Below are positions 1 to 13,187 of a stretch of 64,000 nucleotides of DNA, piece after piece. The position numbers and the translations under genes were made by a program. The stretch's first letter is position 1. Each line of letters starts with the position of its first letter. The notes beneath the pieces were generated by a model. The model ran no database searches and was not told the DNA's origin. It saw only the letters and a list, made by a program, of their open reading frames with translations. This stretch comes from Taeniopygia guttata (Eukaryota > Chordata > Aves > Passeriformes > Estrildidae). The stretch spans positions 118,873,501 to 118,937,500 of the forward strand of contig NC_133026.1 of assembly GCF_048771995.1 (NCBI RefSeq). Direction: 5' to 3'.

Positions 1-3000
1 CACATAGGACATTTGGGATTAAAGTTACTCCTTGTAACTGTGTCATTAGCATTGTAGCAGTGTGCAGGCACTGATTATGTTCTCTCTGCCTCGCCTCCAC
101 ACCTCTAATCTCAGAGCTGACCTGATTTATATCACTAGCTTTACATGGGCCTGTACATATTGAAATCCAGGAAAGGGAAAAGGGCTCAGACTCCCTGAAA
201 ATAAACTCAGCTGGCAAAGAGATTAACCCACTTATAAATGCATTTTGCCTGTTGCTGAGTGTGCAGAGTTACATCCATTTAAGGAACATAGGCCTAAACC
301 CAGATACTAACACTGCTTGGAAAGGGAGAAGAAAGAAATAGATGAAGTGGTATTTTAAATGGATCTGTTGCCAGCACACCAATTCAAATGATTTTGGGAA
401 TTTTGGGAGGGAGGGAAGGGAGGAGACAGAACAGTGAATTTGGAATCAACACCTCAGAGAAATCATCTGCAGTGGCTGGTGAAGGAAAATATTCTTTTCC
501 TTTCCAAGTGCCGCTCATCACTGGTATCTTTGGAAAACCTGATGTCCTCTTAAAAGCATTCCCAAGTAGGTGCAATCAGTCATCAATGGCAGAAGTTTAT
601 GTAATCCCACATTTACAGTGAGGAAAGCAATGTACAGATGAGCATAAACATGAGACACAGTGGCCCTCAGTCCTTTGTCAAAGGATTCCCAGAAAACTAC
701 TTAGCTGACACAGAAATTACCAGTACACCTCACAAGTGTCCTTGTCCCCTTCTGAGCACAAAGAGTCTTCCCCATTTGATGACCCCAGTTCTAAATCCAG
801 GTTCTTCTGAGATTCAAAACACCAAACACTGTTATTCTTATGAAGACCATTTTCCACCCTTCTATAAACGTCTTCTGCTGGAGCATCAAATACACAGGAC
901 AAAGTTTCAAAACAGTGCTTTGAGAATTACATTCACACATAGTACCAGGAAGCAGTGAGACATGCAAGGTATTCCCTGGGCAGTTTATGCCAGATGTGAG
1001 TGGATGAGATGTGCAGATGCCAGATGTGTGCATGTGATCTCTTTGCACATGGGGAGACCTTAATGAGTGGGGATCCATGGCTGGACAGGCAAAGCACCCA
1101 TGGAGCTCAGTTGGGCTTCTGGAGTTTCAGCTCATTCAATCACACCTCTGACTCTGCTTCCCTCTTCTGATTGAGGGCAAGTCCAGAACATTTAAACAAG
1201 TCCAGAATATCTAAACTGTATTTTAGGCACTATATAATATCATCCCAAAGAGCACACGTGGCTGTGGAACTTCAACACTCTGCTTGATAAGCCAAGGTTC
1301 ATCTTCAAAGATTGTGAGTGAGAGCAGGGATGAGAGCTTGTGGATGAGAGCAGCTCTTTCTGTGGGCCCTGAGACCAAGGCAGTAGCTGTGCCTGGAGCA
1401 AGCACACTTATCTGGTGATTTCTTACAGTGACAGGGCTGTACAAGTCACTGCACCAAAAATACTGTGATTATTCTCATTTTTTACCTAAAAATATCTAGC
1501 AGTAAAATCTTAAATTCACAATATTCCAAAGCAGGAGAATGATTTTTCCAAGAGGCAATTCAGATAGACCCCTAACATAGGTACTTAGAATAATTTCCAG
1601 CACTTCTAAGTAAGATCTAAAGTAGAAGAAAATCAGTGTAGAGTTATGAAAAATTGAGTATGACCAAAACTCTTATCAAAATCAACTTTTCTGAGACTGT
1701 GGGAGGAGTCATCCTGCCCTTGTCAGCCAGAAAAATGTCATGATTGTATTGCTGTCAAATCTTTCTTTAACTTTAGAGTGTCACGTTTATTTTTGTACCT
1801 GTTACTATTGCATGCCTGATGTGTTTTAAATATGTGCAAAATTCCATCTCAAGAGAAATTTTGATTTTGAAAGGGAAAAAAAGGTAAGATAAGTTTAAAT
1901 GTGATAAAAAAATAAGCAAAAAAAGGAATTGAGTAGGAGACAAGATAACAATCTCATTTAGATCCTTTGTAATGTGTCCATAGCCAAGGGGTTTTTTCAG
2001 ACACTTCCTTCATGTAAAAACATAAATATTCAATAAATATAAATACTCTATTGTCTCTGAAGGGTAATAGAAGAGACACACAAGACAGCATAATGATCAG
2101 TTCAGAAATCTATTCTACATTTAAGTGGATTTAAGGTTGAAAGTACTAGTCAATAATTCAAGGGTAAAATACATTAAGAGACTACTGTAATTATCCAAAG
2201 CTCAGGCAATATAAGCTGGAAAACTGAGAATCAGGGAACTGATTATAGAACATCCAGCCATGCAATCATCAGGATTTTCTGGTTACTGTGTAGTATTATG
2301 ACTGAGCAGAGTTTAGGATAGTTGCCTGCCTCTGTTGTGCCTGCTTTGTCTACATGCATGTTGATTATTTTTGCTGTAAAGTAGATATATATTTAAATTT
2401 AGTTGTTTGTTACAGATACCCTGGTGCCTCTACTAAGAAGCAGTCAACCCCTCCAGTGATTGTCAAAATACGAATAAGGTTATTCTCCTATCCATGCAAA
2501 CAAACATACTTCAGTGAATTAGAGCAAGAAAGATTAAATTAAGAGACAACCCCCGGTCTCTGACAGCTGTGTCTCCTTTCCCTCACACAGCCCAGAACAG
2601 GACATCTTGTATCTTTGAAAATAGCCTAGAAGAAAGTGTTCTGTGTGTAAAATCACAGAAAACAGGGTGAAAGGGATCTAGGGAGTCCTGCCTAACATGT
2701 TGCTACACCCTAACCCCGTGCAATGACTCCTTCAGTAGGTCACTGTCACAGATAGCAGCAAAATGAAATTACTCTTCCTTAATGCTTTACCTTCTTCGCT
2801 ATGGCTATTTAGGAAAAAAAAACCCATTAAATATAAACAAATTAAGTTCTCTTGGGAAAGTGCTGAAACTACAAATGACATAATCAAATGAAATAAAGCT
2901 TGTGTTAAGGGCATTAGTAATCCATTCTGCAAGTGTCCAGTTTGTTCAAAATGACAGAGAATGCCTTTGGCTCATTTTGGTATTAGAAAAGAATTATGGT

Positions 3001-6000
3001 TCCACTTTTGACTTGTTTTCTTAGTCAGATGGTCTACATACGCTCAAACAAATTAGAACAGCTGAAAAAAAAGGGGAAATAATAAACATCTTTTTGCTTT
3101 CTTCACCACCACTCACTGTGCATCTCAAATTGGGGCTAATTAATTCTTACAATTCATGTTTTCTTCCTGGAGGTTGTGCTGCCAGATCAGATCAAAACAA
3201 AGAAAAAACCTGCACCTGGAATGCAGCCTCATTCAAACAACACTGACACAGATTGTCCCTGCTCAGTACCACAACAGCTGTGTTCCTTATGCAGAGCACA
3301 CAGATGATGGCTAAACAGAAACAGGAGTGGCACGAACAGAAAACCATCCACTCTGTTTAGTCTGTGGCTGTGTGTTATCAGTGGTAGAAGAATATTCCAG
3401 ATGATTCCCTCCCTGCTCTCTTCACCAAGGACCTTCCAATGACTCCTTTGAAGCAGGTTGTCACAATAATGGATGCTCTCAGCTCTATCTGCCTTCCAGC
3501 TGCTGGCTGCCTGCTGCAGAGCTCATCTCTGACATCTGCCAAGGGAAGGTTCCCTTCCATTCTACTGGCCTGGTACCTGACCTCACCAGTCTCCAAGTCA
3601 TCCCAGAAGCCTGACAAAGAGTGTTTCCACTTTGTCCCTCTCTCTGCCTCAGGCTAGGTAATAGGAAGTTTAGGACAGGCCAGTTCAGCTGTAAATTTGT
3701 TGTTCCTATCATGTTTGTTGCATAACTTTGAAAACACTTTTATTTCTTGATGTTCTACAAACAGAACATCAAGCAATAAAAGTAAATCGAACTGCAGTAA
3801 ATCAAACTTAACTCTATTAAACTACTGGGCTGATGGCTGGGCTGCAAAACTAAATGCTGAGTTATAAAGAGATCAACTAATCAAATGGATTATTAATTTC
3901 TTATAATCCATTGGCTTCATCTCTCATCCTTGACAAGCCACAGACACAATAGTGAACAGGTCCCTGGCCAGCATTTCCTTGATTTTGGTAATTTATTTTG
4001 TATTCCTCCTAACTTAGGAACACAATGAGTTCAAAGAAGCATGAAAATAATCTCACCATTCTCCTGGTCCTTAGGGGATAGGAGAACATCCTGGCTTCGT
4101 ATGTGTCTTCTTCTGTTCTTTCTATTCTGTTCACAGAGTTTGTTGTGTGTTAATGGGAATGGAAATGGAGCGATTTTTTTCTCCTAGATCAGCCAGTCTG
4201 AGTAACGCTTAAATTCTAATTAAGTGCTGGGAATAGATTATTGATACTTCATTGTGCTTAAATTAGTTCATTAGCCAGAGTTCTTTATTTTGTTATAGAA
4301 CACCAAAAAACATATAAGGTTTTCCTGAGCTTCACCCACTGGGCTTTTACATCCCAGTGCCATTCCATTTTGAGTCTCAGAAAAATGACAAGCAGGATAG
4401 TGGAAACTATCTCCATTATAAAACCTCTTGAACAAAAATGAAAGTTGAACCATATTTGTCAGTAATTAGGCTGGGTAGAAAGGAGTCATTGTAGCCCCTT
4501 CTATTACAACTGTGTGGCATGGTATATGCAAAGATCTGGGCAGACTACCACAGCTGAGCACCTCCACAGTCACTGCTGAGGCTGAATCCCATCCTGTCTG
4601 TATGGATGTTACACACTTGTACTGACAGCATCGACATAGAAACTTTCTATCTAAGGCTGACCAACATATTCTCTTAAAAGACCCATGTGGAAGCACTTAT
4701 GAATTTACATAAAACATATTTGTATGGGACTTCCCACTTCATTCAGAACAAAAAATTAAACAAATAAAAAAATCCATTGTCACTGGCAATAAAATATCTT
4801 GATGCAGAAAAATATTCAAAAAGAAACTGAGTGTATGGAACAAGATGTAAGTTACCTCAAGGATAAACTTGGGTGATTGGCTTCAAAGATGGGTTCATTT
4901 GATTCAAAGACTGATTGCTGATTTGGAAAACATCCAGCAAAGCTGCCTGCCAATTTAACCTCCCAGAGGACACAGCTTGATGAACATTACAGGCAGGAAG
5001 TCAGGAGAGTGTAGTACAGCTTTGCTCCTGAGCACCTATTACAGTTGCAGTCACGGTGCAGGGCAGCCTGAGGCTGTTCTTCCCCCCAAAACAGGGGTTC
5101 AGGGACTAGGCAGGAATAGCAGAATTTGAGCTGAGTCTGACTGCTGCCCCTCAGGGGTAACAATGTCATTGGGAGACACAGCAGAATTTACTCTATGCTC
5201 AAAGCAGTGACAATCTTTCCATTAAGTTTAGTGTATTGATTGCAGGTGGTGATCAAAATTATACCTCAAATATATTCCTTAGAGCTTGACTCTCTAGCGG
5301 GACAAACTTGACTGATATTATAGGAGTTCTGTCAATCAATTAAGCTATAAATCTGGCCTTTCAACTATCAATGTCCAAATATTGAGTAAACTGAGAAACT
5401 CTATTAATACACAGTAATAGAATTCAGAAACACCCGGATGAGTCCAGCTGCAGCCAGTTTTGTCCTCTGTAACCTCTCTTCAGTTCTCCCACATATCATT
5501 TTCAAAGTGGACCCCATGCCCCTGGCTCTTGCTGCACTTGTTTAATCCCACAGTTTTATCTCCAGAAAGAAAGAAAAAGGGTTAAGAAGAGATCCACTCT
5601 AACGTAACCATTAAGGGTGTTAGCCATACATTGTTTGTTGGGCAATGCATTTCACCAGTGCCACAGAGATGCTGCTAGAAAATCAACCGAGCTGGTGCTA
5701 TTAGCTGTTCTCCTTTCCAAGAACAGCATTTGAGATAAGCTGATCCTTCAGTAGCCAGAAAGTGTTCAGTAGCTGTGAATCCTCTTTGTGCTTGGCTGCA
5801 GGTATATTACAAGAGCTCACAAGACTGATTCAGTGAGTGATATCCTCAGGGATGATGCCTTCCAGAAGATATTCACTTAAGCTGTGATGCTAAGGGACAC
5901 AAATAAACCAGTGGTTCCATAACTCTGAACCTGCTGTAAAGACACAGTGGAACAAAGTAGAAAAGAATTCACAGCTAAAAATAAGATGTACAACTGGGAA

Positions 6001-9000
6001 GTTTCAAATTGGGAATTTTCTCTGTAACTGTCCTGATAATAGATCCAAAGTCCACTGCCAGAAGCTACACAGGTAAAGTCAACCCACCTACAGCTCTGAG
6101 ACAGGTTTGATTGATTAAATCTGCCCTCTTTTCTGTCTGTGATCAAACCCTGAGAAAATAGGATTTACTTGCTACAAGACCTCATGCGCTGCGAGGCCCA
6201 TGTTTGCCTCCCTTGCTTTCTGTTTTGCATCCCTGCTCTGCCAGTCACTCATTGAGCTTTTCCCCATGCAGACTCCAGTTCCATATCTGCAGATACTCAG
6301 CCAGTGTTTCTCTCTAACAGACCCTGGGCCCAGGGACTCACGGATCCATTTGTGGGGGAGATGGGGATTTTTTCTGCAATGTGCTCATTTTAATCCCCTT
6401 TATCTCCACTATAAGAAAGCAACAGTTCTGCATTTTTAACTGCTAATATAGGAATCTACCATTTCTATGCCAGTGAAAGTTGTTCCTCAGGCATCTGAGC
6501 AGAGCTAGTTCTAATGTTTACCCAGGTCATTAAGCAGGATGTTGTGGTGCTCTGTCATGTTTCAACAACCATACAACACAGGTTGCCAAACCATAATGGA
6601 TAAAGCAGGCTGAAATGTGGCATATTAATAGATCTGCTACAAGCCCAAAACTCATGAGTCTGTCCTGCGTGATATTATGCTGCCTAGAGATGCTCAAACC
6701 AGATTTGGTATCAAATGTCATCTAGATCTGTAACAAAACTTTTTACCTGTGCTTTTCTATCCTAGTTCCCAGATGACAAATAGTACCTAAATTCCTTCCC
6801 AAATAATACATGAGGAGGAAACAGATTCAGGACGTATTTGTTGAAGCTTGGGGAGGCCAGCATGGTACAACACTTACACAGTCAATGCTCCTAGCACAGA
6901 CTCCCTAAAGATCACCTGTACAAATAAGATGGTGAAGGATCCAGACCTTTGGGCCAGATCCAGCATTACCAGTTCTAACAGAAAACTCCTACTCATCTCA
7001 ATGGATTCTAAATTAAGCCCTCAGGCCCTGAAAGGCAGCTGCTCAGAAAATTATGCTAGGTCATGGCTAGAGACCAGGCGCTGCAGTCCCAGGGATTACT
7101 GAATATTTTATCATTCAGTTATTAAAAAACATGGGTATCAGACATCTATCAGGTTGGGCATCCATAACCCTGGCTGCTTCTGGGGAATTGAGGGAGGATA
7201 TTAGCAGAAGAGCTATTTCAGGACTGCAGGAGCCTGCCTCCAATAAGCCAATACTTTCGTGCAGCGAGGGACTTTGCTGGATATTCTTGTCTCTTCAGTA
7301 GGTGTGGGGCTGACTCATGCTCTGCTGCATTAAATAGCCGTAGCAGATAATTCAGGAGCGAGCTGCCCTGTGCATGTCCCTGGCCTCCTGGAGACAGAGC
7401 AGGGCAAGGCCAGGGCAGACACCTGAGAATAACCACCTCCTCCCAGCTTGTGTGCACACGGGGTCAAAGCCTTCGGGGTGTGAAGCAGAAGGAAAAAGCT
7501 TCTGGAAGGAGAATGGCTGCAGGGCCTGTGCACAGGGAGGACAGGTTTTAACAGGCATCTCAGGGTGCAGCGGTGATTTCAGCAGTCAGTTCATCCAAAC
7601 TGAATCAAGCTGTTCCCAGCACAACCTTAGAGGCATTGCCATTGAAGAGCAGCTGGATAACAATCTACTTGAAAAGTGACATCAACAATAGCAGAGTTAC
7701 ATAGATTTTCTTCAATACAATATGTAAACAAGAGAAAGTGTTAATTACTTTTAATTATTGCTAAATCCTACTATGATATGAAATGCCAGTCACTTTGCTG
7801 TTTCTTATAGTCTTGAGGAAAATAGCAATGGCTAATTGATTAATTCTAGTTCTAACCTAGCTGATTCAAGATGAATAGCAAAGAAGATGTGAGAAATGAA
7901 GTCTGTATAAAAAAAAAAAAAAAATCCTGTTTTAGTCCTTGTGCCTCATATCAATGCTTCTAAGACAATGAAAGATTTCACAAGTAGATGCATGTATTCA
8001 AAGAAAGAGCAGAAAGTACTCCAGAGAAGTAAAGTGTCTCTGATTTCTTTCTCAGTCTGACTCACTGAAAATAAAAATTTTTGGGATAAATCTCACAAGA
8101 GCTACTATGAACTCCACCTTGAGGTGGTCTGTAGGGAAACCCCATGCTCCTGAGGAAAGTGATTTAGATTGTAATATGCCAGTCTGCAGTGTTCACTATA
8201 CCAAAAGTGCCAGTGACAGTGTTAAACAAACTTTAATACAGGTAACATTTGTCTGTCCTCTGATTTCCACTTCTGCACTTCTGTTTGCAGTTCCTGCAAA
8301 CACTGATACTTCGGAAATTGTGGCTAGAAGGAGTGGATCACACTGAGAAGCACCGTACCAAGAGAAGCAGACATCATTTTCTTCAAGTAGTGCTACAAAA
8401 GAAAGGAACATGGCCCAGTATCTTTATTATAAGTAGTAGTAATGCTATGTACTGAGGTTCAAATGTATCACCACAGCATTGCAGGCATCCTTATAACAGC
8501 ATTGTACTATCTGCCTGAAAGACAAAGGGCAGAGAAAGCAAATGGGGTTGGATTCTCCTGCCAAGTACCCTGCTTGGAAACACACTTTGGTTTGTGACAT
8601 TTATTCAGCTCCAGACCTATGAGGGATGGGTGCTGTTATCAACAAAAGAAAGTGTTCAGACAAGCTGTATGGTGCTACTGCAGTTAGTGGCCCTGTTGCA
8701 CTCCCATGTCACAGGGCAAAATATCCTGAACAGAAGCAGCGGCACTCACCTGTCTCTAGACACTGGTGTGCATGTGGATGGGGAAAAAATGTGCTTCCTG
8801 TGCACTTATCAAACAAAACTGTCCCGCACTGCCACCAGACTCCACGCCACCTTCAGATAAGGGACACCCTGGATATGCTGCCCAGTATGGCTAGGGCGCA
8901 CCCAGGACAGCAGTCCTGTGCCACACAGCACAGAGGGAGGTGAGAGACTCTCTAAGAGCCACCCAACACATAAGAAGAGGCCTGTCCCACCTCAGCAAGG

Positions 9001-9778
9001 GCAGGCAAACCAAAACCAGGATTCTGAGACCCCTAGAGGAGAGAGTGCTGTGGGTACCCAAGGGCTGGTTTCACACCCGCTGAACCAGGGTGAGACGTGA
9101 TACAGCCAGGGCTGCATGGTGTTGTGTCACAGTAACTAAACCTCTGGATACCAGAGTGTTCGTCTTAATTAAACTCTTTTAATGCTCAGACACTCCAGTT
9201 CCTATGTGCAGTGCCTGGATGTCAGAGCTCATCCTGTAGAATCAATCCCTTAATGACCTCGCCGAGCGCTGGTGCTGCCCTCACGCAAGCTGCCCGGCGG
9301 CCCAGGCCGGCTGGGGCGAGGCAGGCAGCCCATCCATCTGGACACCATCTGCCTCTCAGGAGCACCGAGTCTCGCTGCCGAGGGCTGAGGCCACCCCGTG
9401 CAAGCTGTGGTGTGGAGAACGCACACAGGCAAAGAAAATCTTTCTGCAATCCCTGCTAGGACACCACAGATTTTGTCCTAAATCTCTACCGTAACAGGTG
9501 GTTATGCTGACCTAGGACACGCACAGAGTCTTGGCCTCCTGTTTGCAATGATTGTAGGAGCTCTGCATTTTTTGTGTGGCTCAGCATGTGCATCTCTTCT
9601 GGATGAGAGACTGGTGTCTGCCTCACAGCTGACAGACAGAAAGGAGATCTGATTATTTGTCAGATGGAAAAAGCAACGGTGATCCTCTCTTGCAGTCTCT
9701 GGAGAGGCGAAGAGGGAGTGTCTGCTCTTAATTATAGCCTTCAGACTGGATCATGTCCTGAGAAGCTGAGAGTGGGAT
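1..9778. other. Intergenic, no gene recognised
   Basis: The stretch is AT-rich and single-copy in appearance. The open frames are all short (about 60-105 codons), overlap on both strands and show no family motifs, so I call no gene. The features seen are a strong hairpin at 3736-3783 (listed separately), a run of A's near 7910-7924 and a somewhat GC-richer patch near 9250-9420 without recognisable coding content. Confidence 0.6.
3736..3783. repeat. Near-perfect inverted repeat (hairpin)
   Basis: The two arms, 3736-3756 and 3763-3783, are reverse complements over 21 bp with a single mismatch (T3745 against C3774), and the loop is 6 nt (ACAAAC). The core arm reads CTTGATGTTCT / AGAACATCAAG. 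It is followed by two imperfect copies of GTAAATCRAACT. The stem is shorter than a typical pre-miRNA, so a small palindromic element or chance hairpin is as likely as an RNA gene. The structure is seen directly; the function is unknown. Confidence 0.75.
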
Positions 9779-9779
9779 G

Positions 9780-9821
<42 letters not shown>

Positions 9822-9844
9822 GTACATGTACATGTACATGTACT
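9779..9844. repeat. Microsatellite (ATACAT)n passing into (GTACAT)n
   Basis: This is a hexanucleotide array of alternating purine and pyrimidine. The first part is (ATACAT)n and the last part has switched to (GTACAT)n, as expected from a point change that then expanded. It is followed from about 9876 by A-rich tracts with interspersed C's. There is no coding meaning; the His/Ile/Val repeat frame through it is a by-product. Confidence 0.9.
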
Positions 9845-12642
9845 TGTAAGTCACTCTATAAGTGACTGTGCTGACAAAAAAAAAAAAAAAACTCAACTGG
9901 AAAAAAAAAAACCAAAACCAAAAAAAACCCCTAACATGGCAACACTACTTTATTCACTGTAACCTATATTATTTCACTATGCATCAAATGTGCGGGAGCA
10001 TTGTAGGAAGGATTGCCAGAAAAACACCTCTCCCTCAACTGGCATTTTGTATCTCATTGCTGCAATGCCTCTCAGCATGTCTTACACAGGTGGAGAATTC
10101 TGACCACCCTGCACAACACAAGTGTCAACCTGATCCAGAGAGGCCAAGAGAAGAAAATCAGAAATTAATGCATTTAGGAAGTCTGGGTATTTTCAGATGG
10201 TTGCATTAAGGAAAATGAAATGTTTTCAAAGGATATTTTTAAAGCTTGTTTTCATTAAAAATAAAAACCTTAGTGATCTTTTAAAGGGCAGTGGTACTGT
10301 GGTAGACGTAACTGGTCAATAATTGCAATAGCAAAACAAAGTCTTTGTAAATGCTATGAATCATTTAAATCATTATTAAAAAACAGCATTGTAACCACAC
10401 TTGCTACTTCTGGAAATATTAATGAGGAAGGAACTTAAAGTGCAGTTAACTGTTTGCTGGATTACAGTCAGGAACCTGGTACTCCTGCCACAGGAACTGA
10501 TCAAACTTCTGTCTATATTTTCTGCAAGCTCTGCAATCCCTGCAAGAAGGTGTGTGCCCCACAGTGACTCCCTGACTTTCTTGGACAATCTAAAAGAGGA
10601 TCCAGCTTAGCTAATTCAATCCCTTTGTAAGTCAGGGCTGCAGCCTAAGATGCTTTGTGAGCTTTGTCAGTCAAAGAAACAAACATTTGGGGAAGGCAGT
10701 TCATCTAGGGACTCTGTTTAAGGTAGGATTGACACATCTTGTGGGGATGTTTACCTGCTGCTGATTGTGGGACCTAGATGCTCCTACTCACTTTTAAGGG
10801 AAGATGTGAACTAACTAAGATGAGAACCTTCCCTTCATAACCTTGCAAAATGGAAGGAATCACAGGCACGAATAGCAGCAGTGCCCAGCTGGACAAGTCA
10901 TACTTCAGTACCTTCTGCCTTGCTCTGGTTTCTCCTGCCAGCCCTGGGGTAAGCCCAAACACTGAGTCACCAGTGGTGTTATTCCATCTTGCCTGCAGAG
11001 CCTGCTCCCCTATGGTTCTGGTTGTCTAGTCTGACCTCTGAGCTTTGTGTAAGGGCAATTGTTTTGACAGTCCCACACTGAAATACAGTACCTTGCACCA
11101 GGAGCACTGAGAACAGCTGATTTACTAGTTCCCTTGCCTAAGTCAAAATTTAAATTATTTTTCTGATGCTAAAAAATTTTTGGTATCTTTTTCTTAGTTA
11201 ACTGATTTTCTTAGAATTAGGATCTTACATGTGAAAAACTTTAAATGTCGAAATTATGGGTGCTGAGGGTTCTCATCTTCAACTGTCCCTCAGGTTTTTT
11301 CACTTATGGGTTCCTCATGTGAGTAAAGAGTACAGCCTTCTTATGTTCAGACTTCCCTAGACAGCACCTGTCTTCATAACATCTGAGATTACTACCTGGC
11401 CAAAAACTTCTAGGGAAGCTTGAGGGAAACATGAATACACACACTCATATGATTATATCATTGCTAAAGCTTTGTTTGGTCTATTGTAGAACAGGGGGGG
11501 AAGGTAATTTCATGAGGAATAAATGAAATTTTGTCTCAGCAGAAAAAATCTGAAATGTTGCTCTGTAAACATGGAATTCTATTTCTTTATGAGACTTTTG
11601 CTCAAAAGTCTCAAAAATGTAAATCATCTGACATGATTTTGTGAATTAAAATACATGTTTTTCAGAATGAAAGGAAAGGGAAATATCTGAGTAGTCCAAC
11701 TCCAGCTCTAGTTTATATCCTACTTTTTTGTCTGAATTTCTTTTTTAGAATGAATGCACAAGCAAATCCACTCCAAGTAAAAAGGCTATATTCTACACAA
11801 CCATCTCCACAATTATTCTATATTTGGTCGTAGTCAAATGCCAGTGTGGCACAACAGTGACACAGAAACACCCAGGATTTGATATCCAGATTTACAGCAG
11901 AGCAGATTTATGTTCATGGCCAAAGACAGCAAGTCAGAAAAGAGATCTTGAACATGCCCCAAGGAGTTATGTCTCTTGACAGTGTATTGATTGCTGATAT
12001 ACTCTATCTGATCTCAGAACTGAACGTATAGATCTGCCTCACAATTCTCATTCTTTGCCTGCTCATAAATATGTCCAGAAGCCATCTATGTTTTCATTTT
12101 TGCATATATTACATATGACTGGTCAAATTATTCAGTGTAATTGTTGTTTATACATAAAGTTTACAGATAAATTGGAAAAATATTTTATTCATCATAAAAC
12201 TTTCCCCTCCCTGTACTCAATTGGTGGGTGATTTTCATTATTCTGATCTATAACCTAGTCTTAAGAGCTGTGACAGCTCTTTTCTATCAACATGTTATAT
12301 TATTGTGCCGTTATTTCATTTGTTTGAAATCTTTATTTTGCTGGGCTCCAGAAACATGAACACTTCTGCATGTTTGAATGTGCAGTGTTGAACAGAGCAG
12401 AATAAGAAGAGAACAATGCCAATTTTCTGCTCTCTTTTAGAAAGAGCTGGTGTCCTTTTATCCCCTCTTCCTGTTGACTGGTAAGAAAAAATTATGACCC
12501 TCTTTAAAAAGATTGGAAAGTTGATTGCATTGCATTAAATATACCTTTCCTACCCCAGCTGCAGTTGTACCTGCAGCTAAATACTTGAACAATCTGTCCT
12601 CTTTGACTAAGAAACTGAAGACATGAAAAGACATGTTGACAA
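9845..12642. other. Intergenic, no gene recognised
   Basis: A-rich tracts occupy about 9876-9928, including runs of 15 and 11 A's. The remainder is AT-rich with only short, unsupported open frames. A small 7-bp palindrome (AGAGCTG/CAGCTCT) lies near 12267. Nothing here looks like an exon. The right edge is the provirus target site. Confidence 0.6.
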
Positions 12643-12648
12643 AATCAG
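12643..12648. repeat. Target-site duplication AATCAG, left copy
   Basis: The six bases immediately before the 5' LTR match the six bases immediately after the 3' LTR (16083-16088). A 6-bp duplication is usual for alpha- and betaretrovirus-like (class II) integrases. The intact duplication shows that this is a complete two-LTR insertion rather than a rearranged remnant. Confidence 0.9.
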
Positions 12649-13004
12649 TGTGGTAGATAGGGACAGGCGGAGCGGAAGACCACCACGGGATGTCACGGAA
12701 AGACAGACCCCTCCCTCTCTCTCTTCCCCACTTATCTAGTTAACCCCAGGAGTCCCAGAAGAATGTAGCCACACCTGTTCTGGTAAAATTCCACTACCCA
12801 CTATCCTCTAAGACCCCCAGCCCCCCTCTGACGTAGCAAAGACCCCTAAACCTATTTAAACCCATGAAATAAGATAATAAAAGCTTTCGACCGTCCACCA
12901 AATTGGTGCCAGCGTGTGTCGTTAGTCCGAGTAGCCCGGGTGAAGCCGGGCTGCCGTGCTGTCTTCTTGTAACCAGGTCGCCGTTGTCTTTTATAAAGGC
13001 AACA
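12649..13004 (+). repeat. 5' long terminal repeat (356 bp)
   Basis: The LTR starts TGTGGTAG and ends GGCAACA, giving the canonical TG...CA ends. A TATA-like box (TATTTAAA) lies at 12853-12860 and a polyadenylation signal AATAAA at 12876-12881. With so little space between them, R should be short and start just after the signal, leaving roughly 100 bp of U5; this resembles the compact alpha/betaretroviral plan. A C/T-rich stretch sits near 12708-12728. No difference from the 3' copy was found by eye. Confidence 0.93.
12853..12881 (+). promoter_or_regulatory. LTR core promoter and poly(A) signal
   Basis: TATTTAAA at 12853-12860 is followed 16 bp later by AATAAA at 12876-12881. In the 5' copy this would drive proviral transcription. 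In the 3' copy (15931-15959) the AATAAA would direct 3' end formation. The assignment rests on position and motif only. Confidence 0.65.
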
Positions 13005-13006
13005 TC

Positions 13007-13024
13007 TGGTGCCGAAACCCGGGA
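13007..13024 (+). other. Primer-binding site, tRNA-Phe
   Basis: TGGTGCCGAAACCCGGGA begins two bases after the LTR. It is the reverse complement of the 3' end of tRNA-Phe including CCA (…TCCCGGGTTTCGGCACCA) over all 18 bases. Phe priming is best known from IAP-type class II elements. The perfect match supports recent reverse transcription. Confidence 0.9.
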
Positions 13025-13172
13025 GAAAAGAAGAAAAAAAAAAAAAAAAAAAGGGAAAAAACCCCCCGGTAGACGGGTTTCACCTGGACAGAAGCAGCGG
13101 CCAGGACGGTCGAACCGTACCCAGGCGTAGGGGAGACGTCCCCGGACCCGCGAGCGTCATAGACAGCGTCGC

Positions 13173-13187
13173 ATGGGTCGTAAGTAT
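13173..13187 (+). promoter_or_regulatory. Possible splice donor just after an ATG
   Basis: An ATG at 13173 is followed by GTAAGTATG, with GT at 13180-13181, a close match to the donor consensus downstream of the exon edge. The ATG opens a frame of only 13 codons if unspliced. A donor a few codons into the first reading frame is a known way for some retroviruses to share a start codon between gag and spliced env. Whether it is used here is unknown. Confidence 0.45.

Noticed and set aside
9777..9962. Frame of alternating Ile/His and Val/His residues
   Set aside because: It is translated from the hexanucleotide microsatellite and the following A-rich tract.
13009..13185. Extending the long proviral frame upstream to the GTG in the primer-binding site
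   Set aside because: The extension runs through the primer-binding site and an A-run, has no ATG and would be leader RNA in any retrovirus; the first ATG at 13186 is the more defensible start.
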